The notes under the pieces: model-generated
The model's database searches: none
Told to the model about the DNA's origin: nothing
What the model saw: the letters and a program-made list of their open reading frames with translations, nothing else
NCBI RefSeq assembly: GCF_030020805.1
Contig: NZ_CP125098.1
Location: 2,398,001-2,462,000 of the forward strand
Direction: 5' to 3'
DNA length: 64,000 bases
DNA from: Paenibacillus sp. RC67
GTDB taxonomy: Bacteria > Bacillota > Bacilli > Paenibacillales > NBRC-103111
Part shown: in pieces, positions 36,294 to 45,865 of the stretch
Layout of the letters: each line of letters opens with the position of its first letter
Numbering within the stretch: the stretch's first letter is position 1
Position numbers and translations under genes: made by a program

Positions 36294-37250
36294 ATGTCGT
36301 TGCGTAATAAAACCATCATCATTCCTATTTTGTTGGTATTGATAGTTTCTGTTGTTCTAACAGGCTGCGGCAAGTCGCAGGCAACGCTGATCAACGGCAA
36401 AGTGAATGTCGTAGCCAGCTTTTATCCATTATATGATTTTACGAAAAAAATAGGCGGGGATCATGTCAACGTAATTAACCTGGTACCAACTGGTGTAGAA
36501 CCGCATGATTGGACGCCTAAAAGCCGGGATATGCAGAATTTGTCCAAGGCTCAAATGTTTGTGTACCTTGGAGCCGGTTTTGAGGGCTGGGTGAAAGATA
36601 CACTCGACAGCTTGCCGAAGGATTCCAAGGTAGCTATCGTGGAGGGAAGCAAAGGCGTTCAGCTTCTGGCTTCTACCGGTGACGAGCATGAGCAGCAGGG
36701 CCAGAAAGACGATCATACGAATGAAGCTCACTATGATCCTCATGTGTGGTTGAGCCCGGTTAATGCCAAAATCATTGCCCAAAATATTAAGGACCAGCTT
36801 GTCAAAGTAGACCCTGCCAACCAAGCCGATTACGAAGCTAATTTTAAGCAGCTGGCGGCAAATTTGGATCAGCTAAATAACAAATACAAAGATGCGCTAT
36901 CCAAAACGACGAAAAAAGAAATTGTTGTAACCCATCAGTCATTCGCTTATTTGGCAAAGGAGTACGGTTTGACGCAGAAGGCCATTATGGGCTTGTCTCC
37001 CGATGCGGAGCCGACCTCCAAGGATTTGAAAGAAATTAATGAATTTATTCGTTCCAACAATATTAAGTATATTTTCTTCGAGGAACTGGTCTCGGACCGT
37101 TTGGCCAAAACGTTAGCGAAAGACGCCAAAGTCGAGACGATGGTGCTGAATCCTTTAGAAGGATTGACGGATGCACAGCTGAAATCCGGAGCTGATTATA
37201 TATCATTGATGGAAGCGAATTTGAATAATTTAATAAAAGCATTACAATAG
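36294..37250 (+). CDS. znuA: Zinc ABC transporter substrate-binding lipoprotein
   Basis: A lipobox signal (LTGC, Cys24) is followed by a cluster A-I metal-binding fold. Likely zinc ligands are His in GVEPHDWTP, His in HYDPHVWLSP, His in VVTHQSFAYLA and a late Asp/Glu. A loop rich in His and acidic residues (DEHEQQGQKDDHTNEAH) marks zinc-type ZnuA/AdcA proteins. It is lipid-anchored outside the membrane and hands zinc to the permease encoded downstream. AGGAGGAGCG precedes the ATG. The promoter is consensus and flanked by Zur-like half-sites. Confidence 0.92.
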   Translation: MSLRNKTIIIPILLVLIVSVVLTGCGKSQATLINGKVNVVASFYPLYDFTKKIGGDHVNVINLVPTGVEPHDWTPKSRDMQNLSKAQMFVYLGAGFEGWVKDTLDSLPKDSKVAIVEGSKGVQLLASTGDEHEQQGQKDDHTNEAHYDPHVWLSPVNAKIIAQNIKDQLVKVDPANQADYEANFKQLAANLDQLNNKYKDALSKTTKKEIVVTHQSFAYLAKEYGLTQKAIMGLSPDAEPTSKDLKEINEFIRSNNIKYIFFEELVSDRLAKTLAKDAKVETMVLNPLEGLTDAQLKSGADYISLMEANLNNLIKALQ

Positions 37251-37283
37251 AAGTAGGAACCTGCGAAAAAGGAGCTTGCAGCT

Positions 37284-38062
37284 ATGAAGCCAGTAAATGC
37301 AGGATGTCATCGGAGCATCGTCTCGATTGATGACGTCTTTTTTTCTACGAAAATAAAAAAGTCATTGAAAATCTTAACTTTACCGTACTTGAGCGCGATT
37401 TTATCGGCTTGATCGGGTCCAACGGAGCAGGTAAAACAACGCTGCTTAAAATGATTGTCGGATTACTGAAGCCATCCCAAGGCGAGATCCGGTTGTTTGG
37501 GGAACCCATTTCAACTTTTCGCGACTGGGAACGAATAGGATATGTGCCGCAAAAGAATGCGTTCAATCCTTTGTTCCCTGCTACCGTACGTGAGGTAGTA
37601 CTGTCTGGACTGTATGGTAAGAAAAAGATGTTTCGTCGCATGACCAAAGAGGATCTTCAAAAATGTGAGGACGCACTTTATGTCATGCGTATCGAGGATT
37701 TGGCCGACCGCCGTATCGGTCAGCTTTCTGGTGGTCAACAGCAGCGTGTGTTTTTGGCACGTGCACTTATTAACAACCCGGAGCTGCTCATCTTGGACGA
37801 GCCTACGGTAGGTATTGATGCTGAGACTCAAGCGGGCTTCTTCAGAATGATCCGTCATATGCATCAGCATCATCACATCACGTTTATTATGGTATCCCAT
37901 GACATGGATATGGTACAATCGTATATTGGAAATGAGCCTATTCAAAAGAGCGGTTCGCTCTCGTTTTATGTTAAGCACACCCATGAGCCTGAAAACTGCC
38001 AGGAGACGAATTTGACTCATTCCATCCAGCAGCTGCGGGAACAAATTGAAGTCTTATCGTAA
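37284..38062 (+). pseudogene. znuC: Zinc ABC transporter ATP-binding protein with apparent frameshift near its start
   Basis: From an ATG at 37284 (AAAGGAG upstream) the first frame reads MKPVNAG...VSIDDVFF, up to a run of seven Ts at 37338-37344. The rest of the gene continues one frame back, as YENKKVIENLNF, then Walker A GSNGAGKTT, signature LSGGQQQR, Walker B LLILDEP and the switch His. Adding one T would join the parts into a normal ZnuC of about 260 residues. The downstream part alone starts at TTG 37409 after the first beta strands and would probably not fold. The rest is intact, so an error or slippage is more likely than decay. Confidence 0.8.
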
Positions 38063-38101
38063 GAACGATAGGCAAGGAAGCTGAAGCTAGGAGAGAAACA
38101 G

Positions 38102-38905
38102 GTGGATATTTTTTCGGAATATTTTTTTCAACGCGCCTTGTTGGGGGGCTTGCTCATTGGGCTTGCAGCTCCTATGATGGGAGTATTTCTCGTGTTAAGA
38201 AGGCTCTCTATGATTGGAGATACCCTTGCGCACGTGTCGATCGCGGGGATCGCCCTCGGTTTTTTAATCAATGTGTACCCAATCGGAGTGGGGCTGCTAT
38301 TTGCTGTGCTGGCTTCATTTGCGATTGAGAAGCTGCGCAAGGCTTACAAGACGTATGCCGAGCTCTCTATTGCAATAATTATGTCCGGCGGCGTCGCATT
38401 GGCTACCTTATTGTTTACATTGGGAAAAGGCTTCAATATCAATGTCATGAGCTATTTTTTCGGGAGTATCTATACCTTGGATTCCATCGATTTATGGGTT
38501 GTCCTAGGGGTAACGATCATCGTTGTTGGAGTTATATTGGTCAACTACAAAGAGCTATTCCTGATGTTTTTTGATGAAGATGCAGCAGGGGTTAGCGGTT
38601 TGCCGCTGCGCTTTTATAACATGATGATTACTATATTGACAGCTCTTGTTATTACAGTGGCTATTAAGATCGTTGGAGCGCTCTTGGTTTCATCGCTGTT
38701 GACTATACCGGTTGCATGCAGTCTTCTTATAGCCAAAAGCTTTCGGAATTCGTTGTTTTGGTCCGTTTTGTTCTCCGAAATTGCTGTAGTCGGCGGTTTG
38801 GTAGCTGCGGGAGTATGGGGAACGGCACCAGGCGCGACTATCGTGCTATGTCTCATCGCGCTGCTTATTATCAGCATGTTTATCAAACGTGGTTTTAGGT
38901 CGTGA
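38102..38905 (+). CDS. znuB: Zinc ABC transporter permease
   Basis: The 267-residue protein has about eight membrane helices and the ABC-3 family pattern (GLLIGLAAPMMGVFLVLRRLS, then GDTLAHVSIAGIALG with the EAA-like loop). It forms the channel for zinc uptake with the adjacent ATPase and binding protein. The GTG start has AGGAGA eight bases upstream. It follows znuC by 39 bases and completes the ABC operon. Confidence 0.93.
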   Translation: MDIFSEYFFQRALLGGLLIGLAAPMMGVFLVLRRLSMIGDTLAHVSIAGIALGFLINVYPIGVGLLFAVLASFAIEKLRKAYKTYAELSIAIIMSGGVALATLLFTLGKGFNINVMSYFFGSIYTLDSIDLWVVLGVTIIVVGVILVNYKELFLMFFDEDAAGVSGLPLRFYNMMITILTALVITVAIKIVGALLVSSLLTIPVACSLLIAKSFRNSLFWSVLFSEIAVVGGLVAAGVWGTAPGATIVLCLIALLIISMFIKRGFRS

Positions 38906-38968
38906 GTCGTGTTTTCGAAGCCAGTTTTCTTAAGGAAACTCAGGGAAAACGTTTAGAAAGGAGTCAAC

Positions 38969-39676
38969 ATGGAAGTTAACTTATGGATCGCGTTATGGGC
39001 AGGCGTAGCGTCGTTTATCTCACCTTGCTGTTTACCCTTGTATCCTTCCTATTTATCATACATAACAGGCATCTCGGTCAGCCAGCTGAAAGACGGCTCC
39101 GCTGTGGGTGTCCGTAAAAGAACAGTGTTGCATACACTATGCTTCATCCTGGGCTTCTCGATTATTTTTTACAGCTTGGGTTGGGGTGCAGGACTTGTAT
39201 CTAATTTTTTTATTGATTACAAAGATTTGCTTAGGCAAATTGCCGCAATATTAATCTTTGCAATGGGATTATTTTTGCTAGGTATTTTTCAGCCACAGTG
39301 GCTGATGAGGGAACGGAAATTGCAGTGGAAATTCAAACCGGCGGGTTACCTTGGCTCTGTAGTGATCGGTATGGGGTTCGCGGCAGGCTGGAGTCCTTGT
39401 ATCGGACCTATTTTGTCGGCTATACTGGCACTGGCTGCGACAAGCCCGGATTCATGGCTGCCTTTGATTACCGCTTACTCGCTAGGCTTTGCCATTCCAT
39501 TCTTTATTTTGGCTTTTTTCATTGGCAGCACGAAATGGATTCTTCGGTATTCATCAAAGATTATGAAGATAGGCGGGGGCTTAATGATTATCATGGCCGT
39601 CCTGCTGTATACAGACCAAATGACTCGAATCACGATTTGGCTGAATTCCATTACCCCCGACTACCTTAAATTTTAG
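38969..39676 (+). CDS. ccdA: Cytochrome c biogenesis protein CcdA (DsbD-like)
   Basis: Six or seven membrane helices and two conserved half-repeats are seen, each with a redox Cys in a Pro-rich setting (SFISPCCLPLYPSY and AGWSPCIGPILSA). CcdA passes electrons from cytoplasmic thioredoxin to extracytoplasmic thiol proteins needed for cytochrome c and spore cortex formation. AAAGGAG precedes the ATG. Its stop overlaps the stop of the convergent splB gene. No thioredoxin-like partner is adjacent. Confidence 0.92.
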   Translation: MEVNLWIALWAGVASFISPCCLPLYPSYLSYITGISVSQLKDGSAVGVRKRTVLHTLCFILGFSIIFYSLGWGAGLVSNFFIDYKDLLRQIAAILIFAMGLFLLGIFQPQWLMRERKLQWKFKPAGYLGSVVIGMGFAAGWSPCIGPILSAILALAATSPDSWLPLITAYSLGFAIPFFILAFFIGSTKWILRYSSKIMKIGGGLMIIMAVLLYTDQMTRITIWLNSITPDYLKF

Positions 39677-40734
39677 GTGAAATAATCGATGCTTGAATTA
39701 GGGAACTTATCAAATATTTGCTCGGTTATAAATTCACGCAGTGCCGTCGCTTGCTCGTCTGGATATACATATTTGCCTTGGCCCCAACGGCCCCATTTAT
39801 ACTTACGCTTAGTCTCGTCGAGTTCCAGCTTAGTCTTAGGGTAACGCTGCTGAATGACGGTTTTAGCTGTTTTCGTAAAGCGATGTTGAATCAATTCAAA
39901 GGTCAAATCAGAGGTTGCTTCTTTGGGAAGCGCCTCTTTTAGTTTTTCCAGCAGCTCACGATATCCATCCTCCCATCCTTCATGCCATATGATGGGGGCG
40001 ATTATAAAGCCTAGAGGATATCCTGCTTTCGCCACTTTCCCAGCTGCTTGAATTCGTTCATAGAAGCTGGACGTTGCGGGCTCGAAGTTTTTGATGACGT
40101 AATCTGCATTGACACTGAATCGGAATCTTGTGTGCTTGTTATGCTTAACGTCGAGCAGGGGCTCCACATGATGAAATTTAGTGACAAAACGAAGCCGACC
40201 TAAAGGCTCTTGTCCCATAAATTCGATGAGTTCCTTTAAAGAGCCGCTGATATGTTCTAAACCCACTGGATCCGACGTACATGCGGCTTCAAAACGGGTG
40301 ATCTCAGGAGCACGCTCTTCAATATATTGCTTTGCTGCTTTCAAAATATCGTCGGTATTCACATATACTCGAATATACGGCTTGGCGCCGAGTGTGGTTT
40401 GCAAATAGCAATAATGACAATGGGCCATACATCCAGTAGCAATAGGGATTGCATATTCAGCCGATGGCTTGGACGTATCGAATTTTAACGTTTTACGGAT
40501 TCCTACGACAAGCGTCCGCTTCGCTATCCGGTATTTCTCCAAATCGCTGTCTCCGGGCAGATTCGTAATTCGGTTATGAGATGTCGTCATGTGGATAGGC
40601 AAGTCTTGTTTTTTCGCCCATTCCATAATTTTTTGGCCTTTAGGATAATTTAGCGCATCAGGTTCAAAATAAACGAGCTCGGGGACGAAGACTTCGGTTT
40701 GTCGTACCGGAGGTATCAGTGTTTCTAATGTCAT
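39673..40734 (-). CDS. splB: Spore photoproduct lyase
   Basis: This radical SAM enzyme repairs the UV-induced spore photoproduct in DNA during germination. The cluster motif CMAHCHYCYLQT and the H-donor Cys in FEAACTSD are present, and much of the sequence (KTLKFDTSKPSAEYAIP, LRFVTKFHHVEPLLD, FELIQHRFTKTAK) follows B. subtilis SplB. At 353 residues it matches the family. A GGAG binding site lies before the ATG. It marks the organism as a spore former. The splA gene is not adjacent. Confidence 0.96.
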   Translation of the reverse strand: MTLETLIPPVRQTEVFVPELVYFEPDALNYPKGQKIMEWAKKQDLPIHMTTSHNRITNLPGDSDLEKYRIAKRTLVVGIRKTLKFDTSKPSAEYAIPIATGCMAHCHYCYLQTTLGAKPYIRVYVNTDDILKAAKQYIEERAPEITRFEAACTSDPVGLEHISGSLKELIEFMGQEPLGRLRFVTKFHHVEPLLDVKHNKHTRFRFSVNADYVIKNFEPATSSFYERIQAAGKVAKAGYPLGFIIAPIIWHEGWEDGYRELLEKLKEALPKEATSDLTFELIQHRFTKTAKTVIQQRYPKTKLELDETKRKYKWGRWGQGKYVYPDEQATALREFITEQIFDKFPNSSIDYFT

Positions 40735-40956
40735 AAAAGATCTCCTTTTGGGTACCGTATCCGGTCGATTTTGGTGACTAACTTGCTTCGATCATTCGGC
40801 TGTGTTATAGTAAAAGGCGCTTATAATGACCATAGTTTGAACCTGAACGCTTACGCTCATTCGTGGGAAATAACAGATCGATGAGCGCTTTTCATTGTTC
40901 ATCCAGGTTTTTACGGGATACTTACGTATGGTTTATGATGTACGGGAGGAAAGAAA

Positions 40957-41379
40957 ATGGCTACACCTAGTATGGAGGACTATCTGGAGAGGATCTACAA
41001 GCTGATCGACGAGAAGGGATATGCTCGTGTGTCCGATATCGCCGAGGGGTTGGAAGTGCATCCTTCTTCCGTTACGAAAATGATCCAAAAATTGGATAAA
41101 GACAATTATTTGGTTTATGAAAAGTACCGTGGTCTCGTGCTGACCTCTAAAGGACAAAAAATGGGGAAAAGACTCGTTGACCGTCATCAATTATTAGAGG
41201 AGTTTTTAACTCTGATCGGCGTTTCGGAAGATACGATTTATAAAGATGTAGAAGGTATTGAGCATCATTTGAGCTGGGATTCCATTACATGCATCGAAAC
41301 GTTGATTGAATATTTCAGAAAAGATCCTTCTCGCATAGAAGATTTGTTGAAGCTGAAAAAGGAAATGGACGAATCGTAA
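40957..41379 (+). CDS. mntR: Manganese-responsive regulator MntR
   Basis: This DtxR-family repressor has an N-terminal winged helix ([44 protein letters not shown]) and a dimerisation/metal domain with Asp8, Glu11 and the later His/Glu residues ([12 protein letters not shown]) that bind Mn. It controls manganese uptake and efflux. GGGAGGAAAG precedes the ATG. The nearby transporter is of zinc type, so its own targets are likely elsewhere. Confidence 0.93.
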   Translation: MATPSMEDYLERIYKLIDEKGYARVSDIAEGLEVHPSSVTKMIQKLDKDNYLVYEKYRGLVLTSKGQKMGKRLVDRHQLLEEFLTLIGVSEDTIYKDVEGIEHHLSWDSITCIETLIEYFRKDPSRIEDLLKLKKEMDES

Positions 41380-41385
41380 AAGCGG

Positions 41386-41417
41386 GCATCCGACGACTGA
41401 ATCGGGTGCTTTTTTTG
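41386..41417 (+). terminator. Terminator after mntR
   Basis: GCATCCGA / TCGGGTGC (one GU pair) with an eight-base loop is followed by eight Ts. Confidence 0.9.
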
Positions 41418-41515
41418 TTCAAGTGAACCCATCTCAGTATCCTTTTTCTTTTTGCAACAAAAAGGCCAATTATGGTATAGTTTGCGTATATATGCTTGTT
41501 TTGAGGTGACTATTT

Positions 41516-42013
41516 TTGCTAAAAAAGCTTGTTCCACAGTTGCAAGTAAATACCATTTACGATATTGACCTTAATGACTTATGGAAGCAAGGCAAGCGCG
41601 GCATCATCACAGATCTTGACAATACGTTAGTTGGTGCGAAGGCTCCTCTGGCAACACCGGAGTTGATTGACTGGCTTAAGGTGGTTGGACAGATAGGATT
41701 TCAAGTCGTGATAGTGTCGAATAATAACAAGCCCAGAGTGAGTAAATTTGCGGAGCCGCTCTCGCTTCCTTTTATTTATCGTGCCAAGAAACCGACAAGC
41801 GCCGCTTTCCAAAAAGCGATGCATCTAATGAAACTTGCTCCCGAGGAAACTGTTGTTATTGGCGACCAGATGATGACTGATGTACTTGGAGGTAACCGAA
41901 TGGGATTATACACTATCTTGGTGCTTCCGATTGCAAGGCGGGACGAAGGCTTTTTTACTAAAGTGGTGAATCGTTCCTTGGAAAAAGCCGCTTTAACTTG
42001 GATGAGAAAGTAG
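41516..42013 (+). CDS. yqeG: YqeG family HAD-type phosphatase
   Basis: The HAD motifs are readable: I as ITDLDNTLVG, II as VIVSNNN, III at Lys in RAKKPTSAAF and IV as VIGDQMMTDVLGGN. YqeG belongs to the HAD-IIIA group; its substrate is not firmly known. The TTG start has GAGGTG upstream. It opens the yqeG-yqeH-aroE cluster, with 13 bases to yqeH. Confidence 0.92.
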   Translation: MLKKLVPQLQVNTIYDIDLNDLWKQGKRGIITDLDNTLVGAKAPLATPELIDWLKVVGQIGFQVVIVSNNNKPRVSKFAEPLSLPFIYRAKKPTSAAFQKAMHLMKLAPEETVVIGDQMMTDVLGGNRMGLYTILVLPIARRDEGFFTKVVNRSLEKAALTWMRK

Positions 42014-42026
42014 GTACACACACAAT

Positions 42027-43148
42027 ATGACAGAAATGCAACATGTAGATGCCGCCTGTGCAGGCTGCGGAGTAAAGCTGCAAACCGAGAATGCGGATAA
42101 GCTTGGGTATGTTCCCCAACAGGCTTTGGACCGTACTCCGGTTATTTGCCAGCGCTGCTTTAGAATTAAGAACTATAATGATATGTCAGGAAACACGTTG
42201 AATCAGGACGATTTTTTGAAGCTTCTGGGTCATGTGGGAAGCACTCAATCTTTGGTTGTGAACATCGTCGATATTTTTGATTTCGAGGGAACCTTGATCA
42301 GCGGGTTGGCCCGTTTCGTTGGAAACAATCCGGTGGTGCTAGCCGTCAACAAGATCGATTTGCTGCCCAAAGTGACCAATTTCAATAGAATCGTCAATTG
42401 GGTTCAAAGACAGGCCAAGGAATTCGGTCTGAAGGTTGTGGATGTCGTATTGTGCTCCGCAAAGCAAAATATGGGATTTGAACGGGTTATTGAATCGTTG
42501 GATAAGCATCGGGACGGCCGTGATATCTATGTTGTGGGAGCTACGAATGTTGGGAAATCTACGTTGATTAATCGGCTTATTCGCGACTACAGCGACCTTG
42601 ACGCTGAACTTACGACTTCACAGTATCCAGGTACTACCCTCGACTTGGTAAAAATTCCACTCGATGACGGGACGTTCATTATTGATACTCCAGGAATCGT
42701 GTATACACACCGTCTGACGGAATTGGTCAACAAGCAGGATCTTAACAAGGTTATGCCGGAAAAGCCGATTAAACCGTTAGTATTCCAGTTGAATGAGAAG
42801 CAGACTATTTTCTTTGGAGGCTTCGTTCGTTTTGATTTTGTGCAGGGCCAACGTCAGTCATTCACCTTCTACGTTTCCAATGCGCTGTCACCGCATCGTA
42901 CCAAGCTGGAGCGGGCGGATGAGCTGTACGAAGAACACAAGGGTGAGCTTCTTGCTCCGCCTAGCCGCGAAGCGTTGGAGCTGTTGCCCAAGCTGACCAA
43001 GCATCCTGTAAGGATTGCCAAGGGCAAGCTGTACGATGTATCGATTTCGGGGCTTGGTTGGGTAAAAGTGAACAGTGATGCAGGGGCTGACTTAGTGATT
43101 CATGTCCCTAAAGGAGTGAAGGTAGCTGTTCGTGAATCGATGATTTAA
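42027..43148 (+). CDS. yqeH: Ribosome biogenesis GTPase YqeH
   Basis: This circularly permuted GTPase has an N-terminal zinc finger (CAGCG...CQRC at about residues 11-50) followed by G motifs in permuted order: NKIDLLPK, then GATNVGKSTLINRLI, then DTPGI. YqeH is needed for 30S subunit assembly. The C-terminal domain should bind RNA. At 373 residues it matches the usual length. It sits 13 bases after yqeG and 23 before aroE. Confidence 0.95.
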   Translation: MTEMQHVDAACAGCGVKLQTENADKLGYVPQQALDRTPVICQRCFRIKNYNDMSGNTLNQDDFLKLLGHVGSTQSLVVNIVDIFDFEGTLISGLARFVGNNPVVLAVNKIDLLPKVTNFNRIVNWVQRQAKEFGLKVVDVVLCSAKQNMGFERVIESLDKHRDGRDIYVVGATNVGKSTLINRLIRDYSDLDAELTTSQYPGTTLDLVKIPLDDGTFIIDTPGIVYTHRLTELVNKQDLNKVMPEKPIKPLVFQLNEKQTIFFGGFVRFDFVQGQRQSFTFYVSNALSPHRTKLERADELYEEHKGELLAPPSREALELLPKLTKHPVRIAKGKLYDVSISGLGWVKVNSDAGADLVIHVPKGVKVAVRESMI

Positions 43149-43171
43149 AGGGGAACGGGGAGAACTAGAGC

Positions 43172-44026
43172 ATGGGGAATTATAAGCTGGACAGCCATAC
43201 GATTATGTACGGAGTTTTCGGAGATCCGATCCGTCATTCCAAATCTCCGATCATGCTGAACCGCGCTTTCGAAGAGACAGGAATTAATGCTGCCTATGCG
43301 GCCTTTCATATATTACCGGGCCAACTTAAGGATGCAGTAGCAGGGATTAGAGCCTTGCAGTTTAGAGGCATTAACGTAACTATTCCTCATAAAGTGGAAG
43401 TCATGGACTATATGGACGAGATCGATGAGGGAGCACGCGTTATCGGAGCTGTTAATACTATCGTCAATGATAACGGCCGTCTGACGGGATACAACACAGA
43501 TGGTATCGGTTACGTTCGTTCGTTGAAGGAAGAGACGGGCATTGATTTGCGCGGCAAAAAAGTGCTTATGCTAGGAGCCGGTGGGGCTGCACGCGGTGTA
43601 GGCTATGCGCTGGCCAAGGAAGGCGCTTCCCATATCTACATTTCCAACAGGAATCCTGAAAAGGCAGTTGATTTGGCCCGCTCACTTTCTCAGTTCACCC
43701 AAACAACCGGGTTGGGGACGGATGCGATACCAGAGGTTGTCGGTGATGTAAGTCTGGTCGTTAATATTACACCGGCAGGTATGCATCCTAATGTGGATAC
43801 TGTTCCTATGGATACATCCTTAATTCATGACAAGCTTGTCGTAAGCGACACCGTGTATACCCCGCTGGTAACCAGGTTTCTGCGTGAATCTGAAGCCAGA
43901 GGCGCCAAAATCCATTGTGGATTGGGAATGTTCATTTATCAAGGCGCGTATGCTTTTGAATATTGGACTGGCGTTCCAGCTCCTATCACTGCTATGCGCC
44001 AAGTCGTAGAACAATCTTTTAAATAA
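43172..44026 (+). CDS. aroE: Shikimate dehydrogenase
   Basis: AroE reduces 3-dehydroshikimate to shikimate with NADPH in aromatic amino acid synthesis. Seen are the substrate site GDPIRHSKSPIMLN, the catalytic Lys in NVTIPHKVEVM, NTIVNDNGRLTGYNTD, and the NADP motif GAGGAARGVGYAL. A GGGGAACGGGGAG site precedes the ATG. It stands in the conserved order between yqeH and the YhbY gene. Confidence 0.95.
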   Translation: MGNYKLDSHTIMYGVFGDPIRHSKSPIMLNRAFEETGINAAYAAFHILPGQLKDAVAGIRALQFRGINVTIPHKVEVMDYMDEIDEGARVIGAVNTIVNDNGRLTGYNTDGIGYVRSLKEETGIDLRGKKVLMLGAGGAARGVGYALAKEGASHIYISNRNPEKAVDLARSLSQFTQTTGLGTDAIPEVVGDVSLVVNITPAGMHPNVDTVPMDTSLIHDKLVVSDTVYTPLVTRFLRESEARGAKIHCGLGMFIYQGAYAFEYWTGVPAPITAMRQVVEQSFK

Positions 44027-44274
44027 CACACACGTGTTGAGCGATTGTTTTGATCTTTTCCCAGAGAAAATGTAAGATGGAGAGCTTAGCAAGTACCGTA
44101 GAAACGATAGTGTTCGCCTTTGTTTACGGATTTCATCCATGAACGATATATAATAAGAAATCCGGAAACAACAGCGATCGGAGGAACTTGCTGAAGCTTG
44201 TAATCTGATTTAATTTCTCATTTTGGTTTCAAACTATCGCCCAACACGCATCACAACAGAATTGAGGCAAAAAA

Positions 44275-44568
44275 ATGTTAACAGGTAAACAAAAAAGATA
44301 TTTGCGCTCTATGGCGCATCATTTGAACCCGATTTTCCAAGTAGGCAAAGGCGGCGTCAACGAGCATTTGATTCGTCACATTGAGGAAGCGCTTGAGGTT
44401 CGGGAACTGATTAAAGTAACCGTGTTGAACAATTGCATGGAAGATCGTAACGAAGTAGGTCAACAGTTGGCTGACGAAGCAGGTGCAGAGTTGGTTCAGG
44501 TCATTGGCAAAATCATCGTTCTCTACAAGGAATCCCGCGATAAAAAAACGATAGTTCTGCCAGTCTAG
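44275..44568 (+). CDS. yhbY: YhbY family RNA-binding protein (YqeI)
   Basis: The 97-residue CRS1-YhbY fold protein binds pre-50S RNA during ribosome assembly. The conserved LTGKQKRYLRSMAHHLNPIFQVGKGGVNEHL and VIGKIIVLYKES are present. A modest GAGG site precedes the ATG. A 248-base gap separates it from aroE; the gap contains a possible TATAAT near 44147 and a GGAGG near 44180 with no ORF that I can support, so the nadD half of the cluster may have its own promoter. Confidence 0.93.
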   Translation: MLTGKQKRYLRSMAHHLNPIFQVGKGGVNEHLIRHIEEALEVRELIKVTVLNNCMEDRNEVGQQLADEAGAELVQVIGKIIVLYKESRDKKTIVLPV

Positions 44569-44650
44569 GCTGAGATAGTGAAGAAGCCTCGCCTTTGGGG
44601 CTTACTGTTGTTCAAACGCTATAATAACTGGAGCAAAACGAGGTGGGAGC

Positions 44651-45238
44651 ATGAAGGTTGGCATCATGGGCGGCACCTTTGATCCGATTCATATCGGCCA
44701 CTTAATCGCGGCGCAATGTGCGTTCGAACAATCTGCGTTGGATGAGGTATGGTTCATGCCGACTAACGTGCCGCCGCATAAGCAGCAAGCTCCGGGGGCG
44801 ACTCCAAAGCAGCGCTGGGAGATGGTGTGCAAAGCGGTGGAGGGACATCCTTATTTCCGGCCCATCGACATAGAATTGCAAAAGGGCGGAGTTTCATACA
44901 GCATTGATACGGTGAAGCTGTTGAAACAGCAGCACCCCGGAATTCATTTTTCATATATTATCGGCGCTGATATGGTGCAATATTTACCCAAATGGTACAA
45001 ATTCGATGAGCTGGTTCAGCTGATTTCTTTTATCGGACTTCAGCGGCCCGGGTACGAATTGGATGTCAAGCAGTTATCGGATCAAGTGAGGCAAGCCGTT
45101 TCAATAGTGTCCATGCCACTTATGGAGCTGTCCTCGACATCCATTCGAGAACGGGTAGCTGAAGGCAAATCGATTCGGTATATGGTTCCAGATGGTGTAT
45201 ATGACTATATTGAGGTGAACGGGATTTATGGATCGTAA
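44651..45238 (+). CDS. nadD: Nicotinate-nucleotide adenylyltransferase
   Basis: NadD adenylates nicotinate mononucleotide in NAD synthesis. The nucleotidyltransferase motifs GGTFDPIHIGHL (residues 7-18) and SSTSIRER near residue 164 are present, with PTNVPPHK and the IIGADMVQYLPKW region. A GAGGTGGGAGC site precedes the ATG. Its end overlaps the start of yqeK by 11 bases, so the two are translationally coupled. Confidence 0.95.
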   Translation: MKVGIMGGTFDPIHIGHLIAAQCAFEQSALDEVWFMPTNVPPHKQQAPGATPKQRWEMVCKAVEGHPYFRPIDIELQKGGVSYSIDTVKLLKQQHPGIHFSYIIGADMVQYLPKWYKFDELVQLISFIGLQRPGYELDVKQLSDQVRQAVSIVSMPLMELSSTSIRERVAEGKSIRYMVPDGVYDYIEVNGIYGS

Positions 45239-45830
45239 ACAGCTGATGGATTCGGTTAAAGCTCAAATGCCGGCTAAACGGTGGGAGCATACGCTAGGCG
45301 TGATGGAATCGGCTGTCATGCTCGCGCGTCAATACGGATGTGATCCCGAGAAGGCATTCTTGGCAGCCATTCTTCACGATGTGTGCAAATACTGGCCTGT
45401 CAAGGATCAGGAAACCATCATCAGGGAAAACGGCTTGCCTCCTGATTTGCTCGATTACGACAAAGAGCTTTGGCATTCCTTTGCCGGTGCATTTATTGCT
45501 CAACGGGATTATGGTATCGAGGACGAAGAGGTTCTAGGTGCAATTCGCTATCATACTTCAGGCAGAGCGGACATGACGCTTTTGGAAAAGGTGGTCTGTC
45601 TGGCCGATTATATCGAGCCGGGACGGGATTTCCCAGGAGTGAATAATATCCGTGAAATCGCCGAACATAGTGTAGAGAAGGCATTAGTTGCCGCTTTTGA
45701 CGGAACGATTCGATTTTTATTAGAAAAGGGTAAGAAGGTTTACCCGTTAACCATGTATTCACGTAATAGTCTCATTGATGAAATCAAAAGGCAGGAACAA
45801 ATTGCCTTTAACATGGATAATGTGCAATAG
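45228..45830 (+). CDS. yqeK: HD domain phosphohydrolase YqeK
   Basis: The HD metal motif is seen as His20 (RWEHTLGV), AAILHDVCK and the later His/Asp residues in WHSFAGAF and CLADYIEPGR. YqeK-type proteins hydrolyse diadenosine tetraphosphate symmetrically. The ATG lies inside the end of nadD, the usual arrangement in Bacillota. 200 residues is normal for the family. Confidence 0.92.
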   Translation: MDRKQLMDSVKAQMPAKRWEHTLGVMESAVMLARQYGCDPEKAFLAAILHDVCKYWPVKDQETIIRENGLPPDLLDYDKELWHSFAGAFIAQRDYGIEDEEVLGAIRYHTSGRADMTLLEKVVCLADYIEPGRDFPGVNNIREIAEHSVEKALVAAFDGTIRFLLEKGKKVYPLTMYSRNSLIDEIKRQEQIAFNMDNVQ

Positions 45831-45865
45831 GATAACAGTGGGTTAAACATAGAGGAGGAAAATGA

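Noticed and set aside
44027-44274. Possible small gene or RNA between aroE and yhbY
   Set aside because: A GGAGG and a TATAAT-like box are seen but no supported reading frame or conserved RNA pattern follows.
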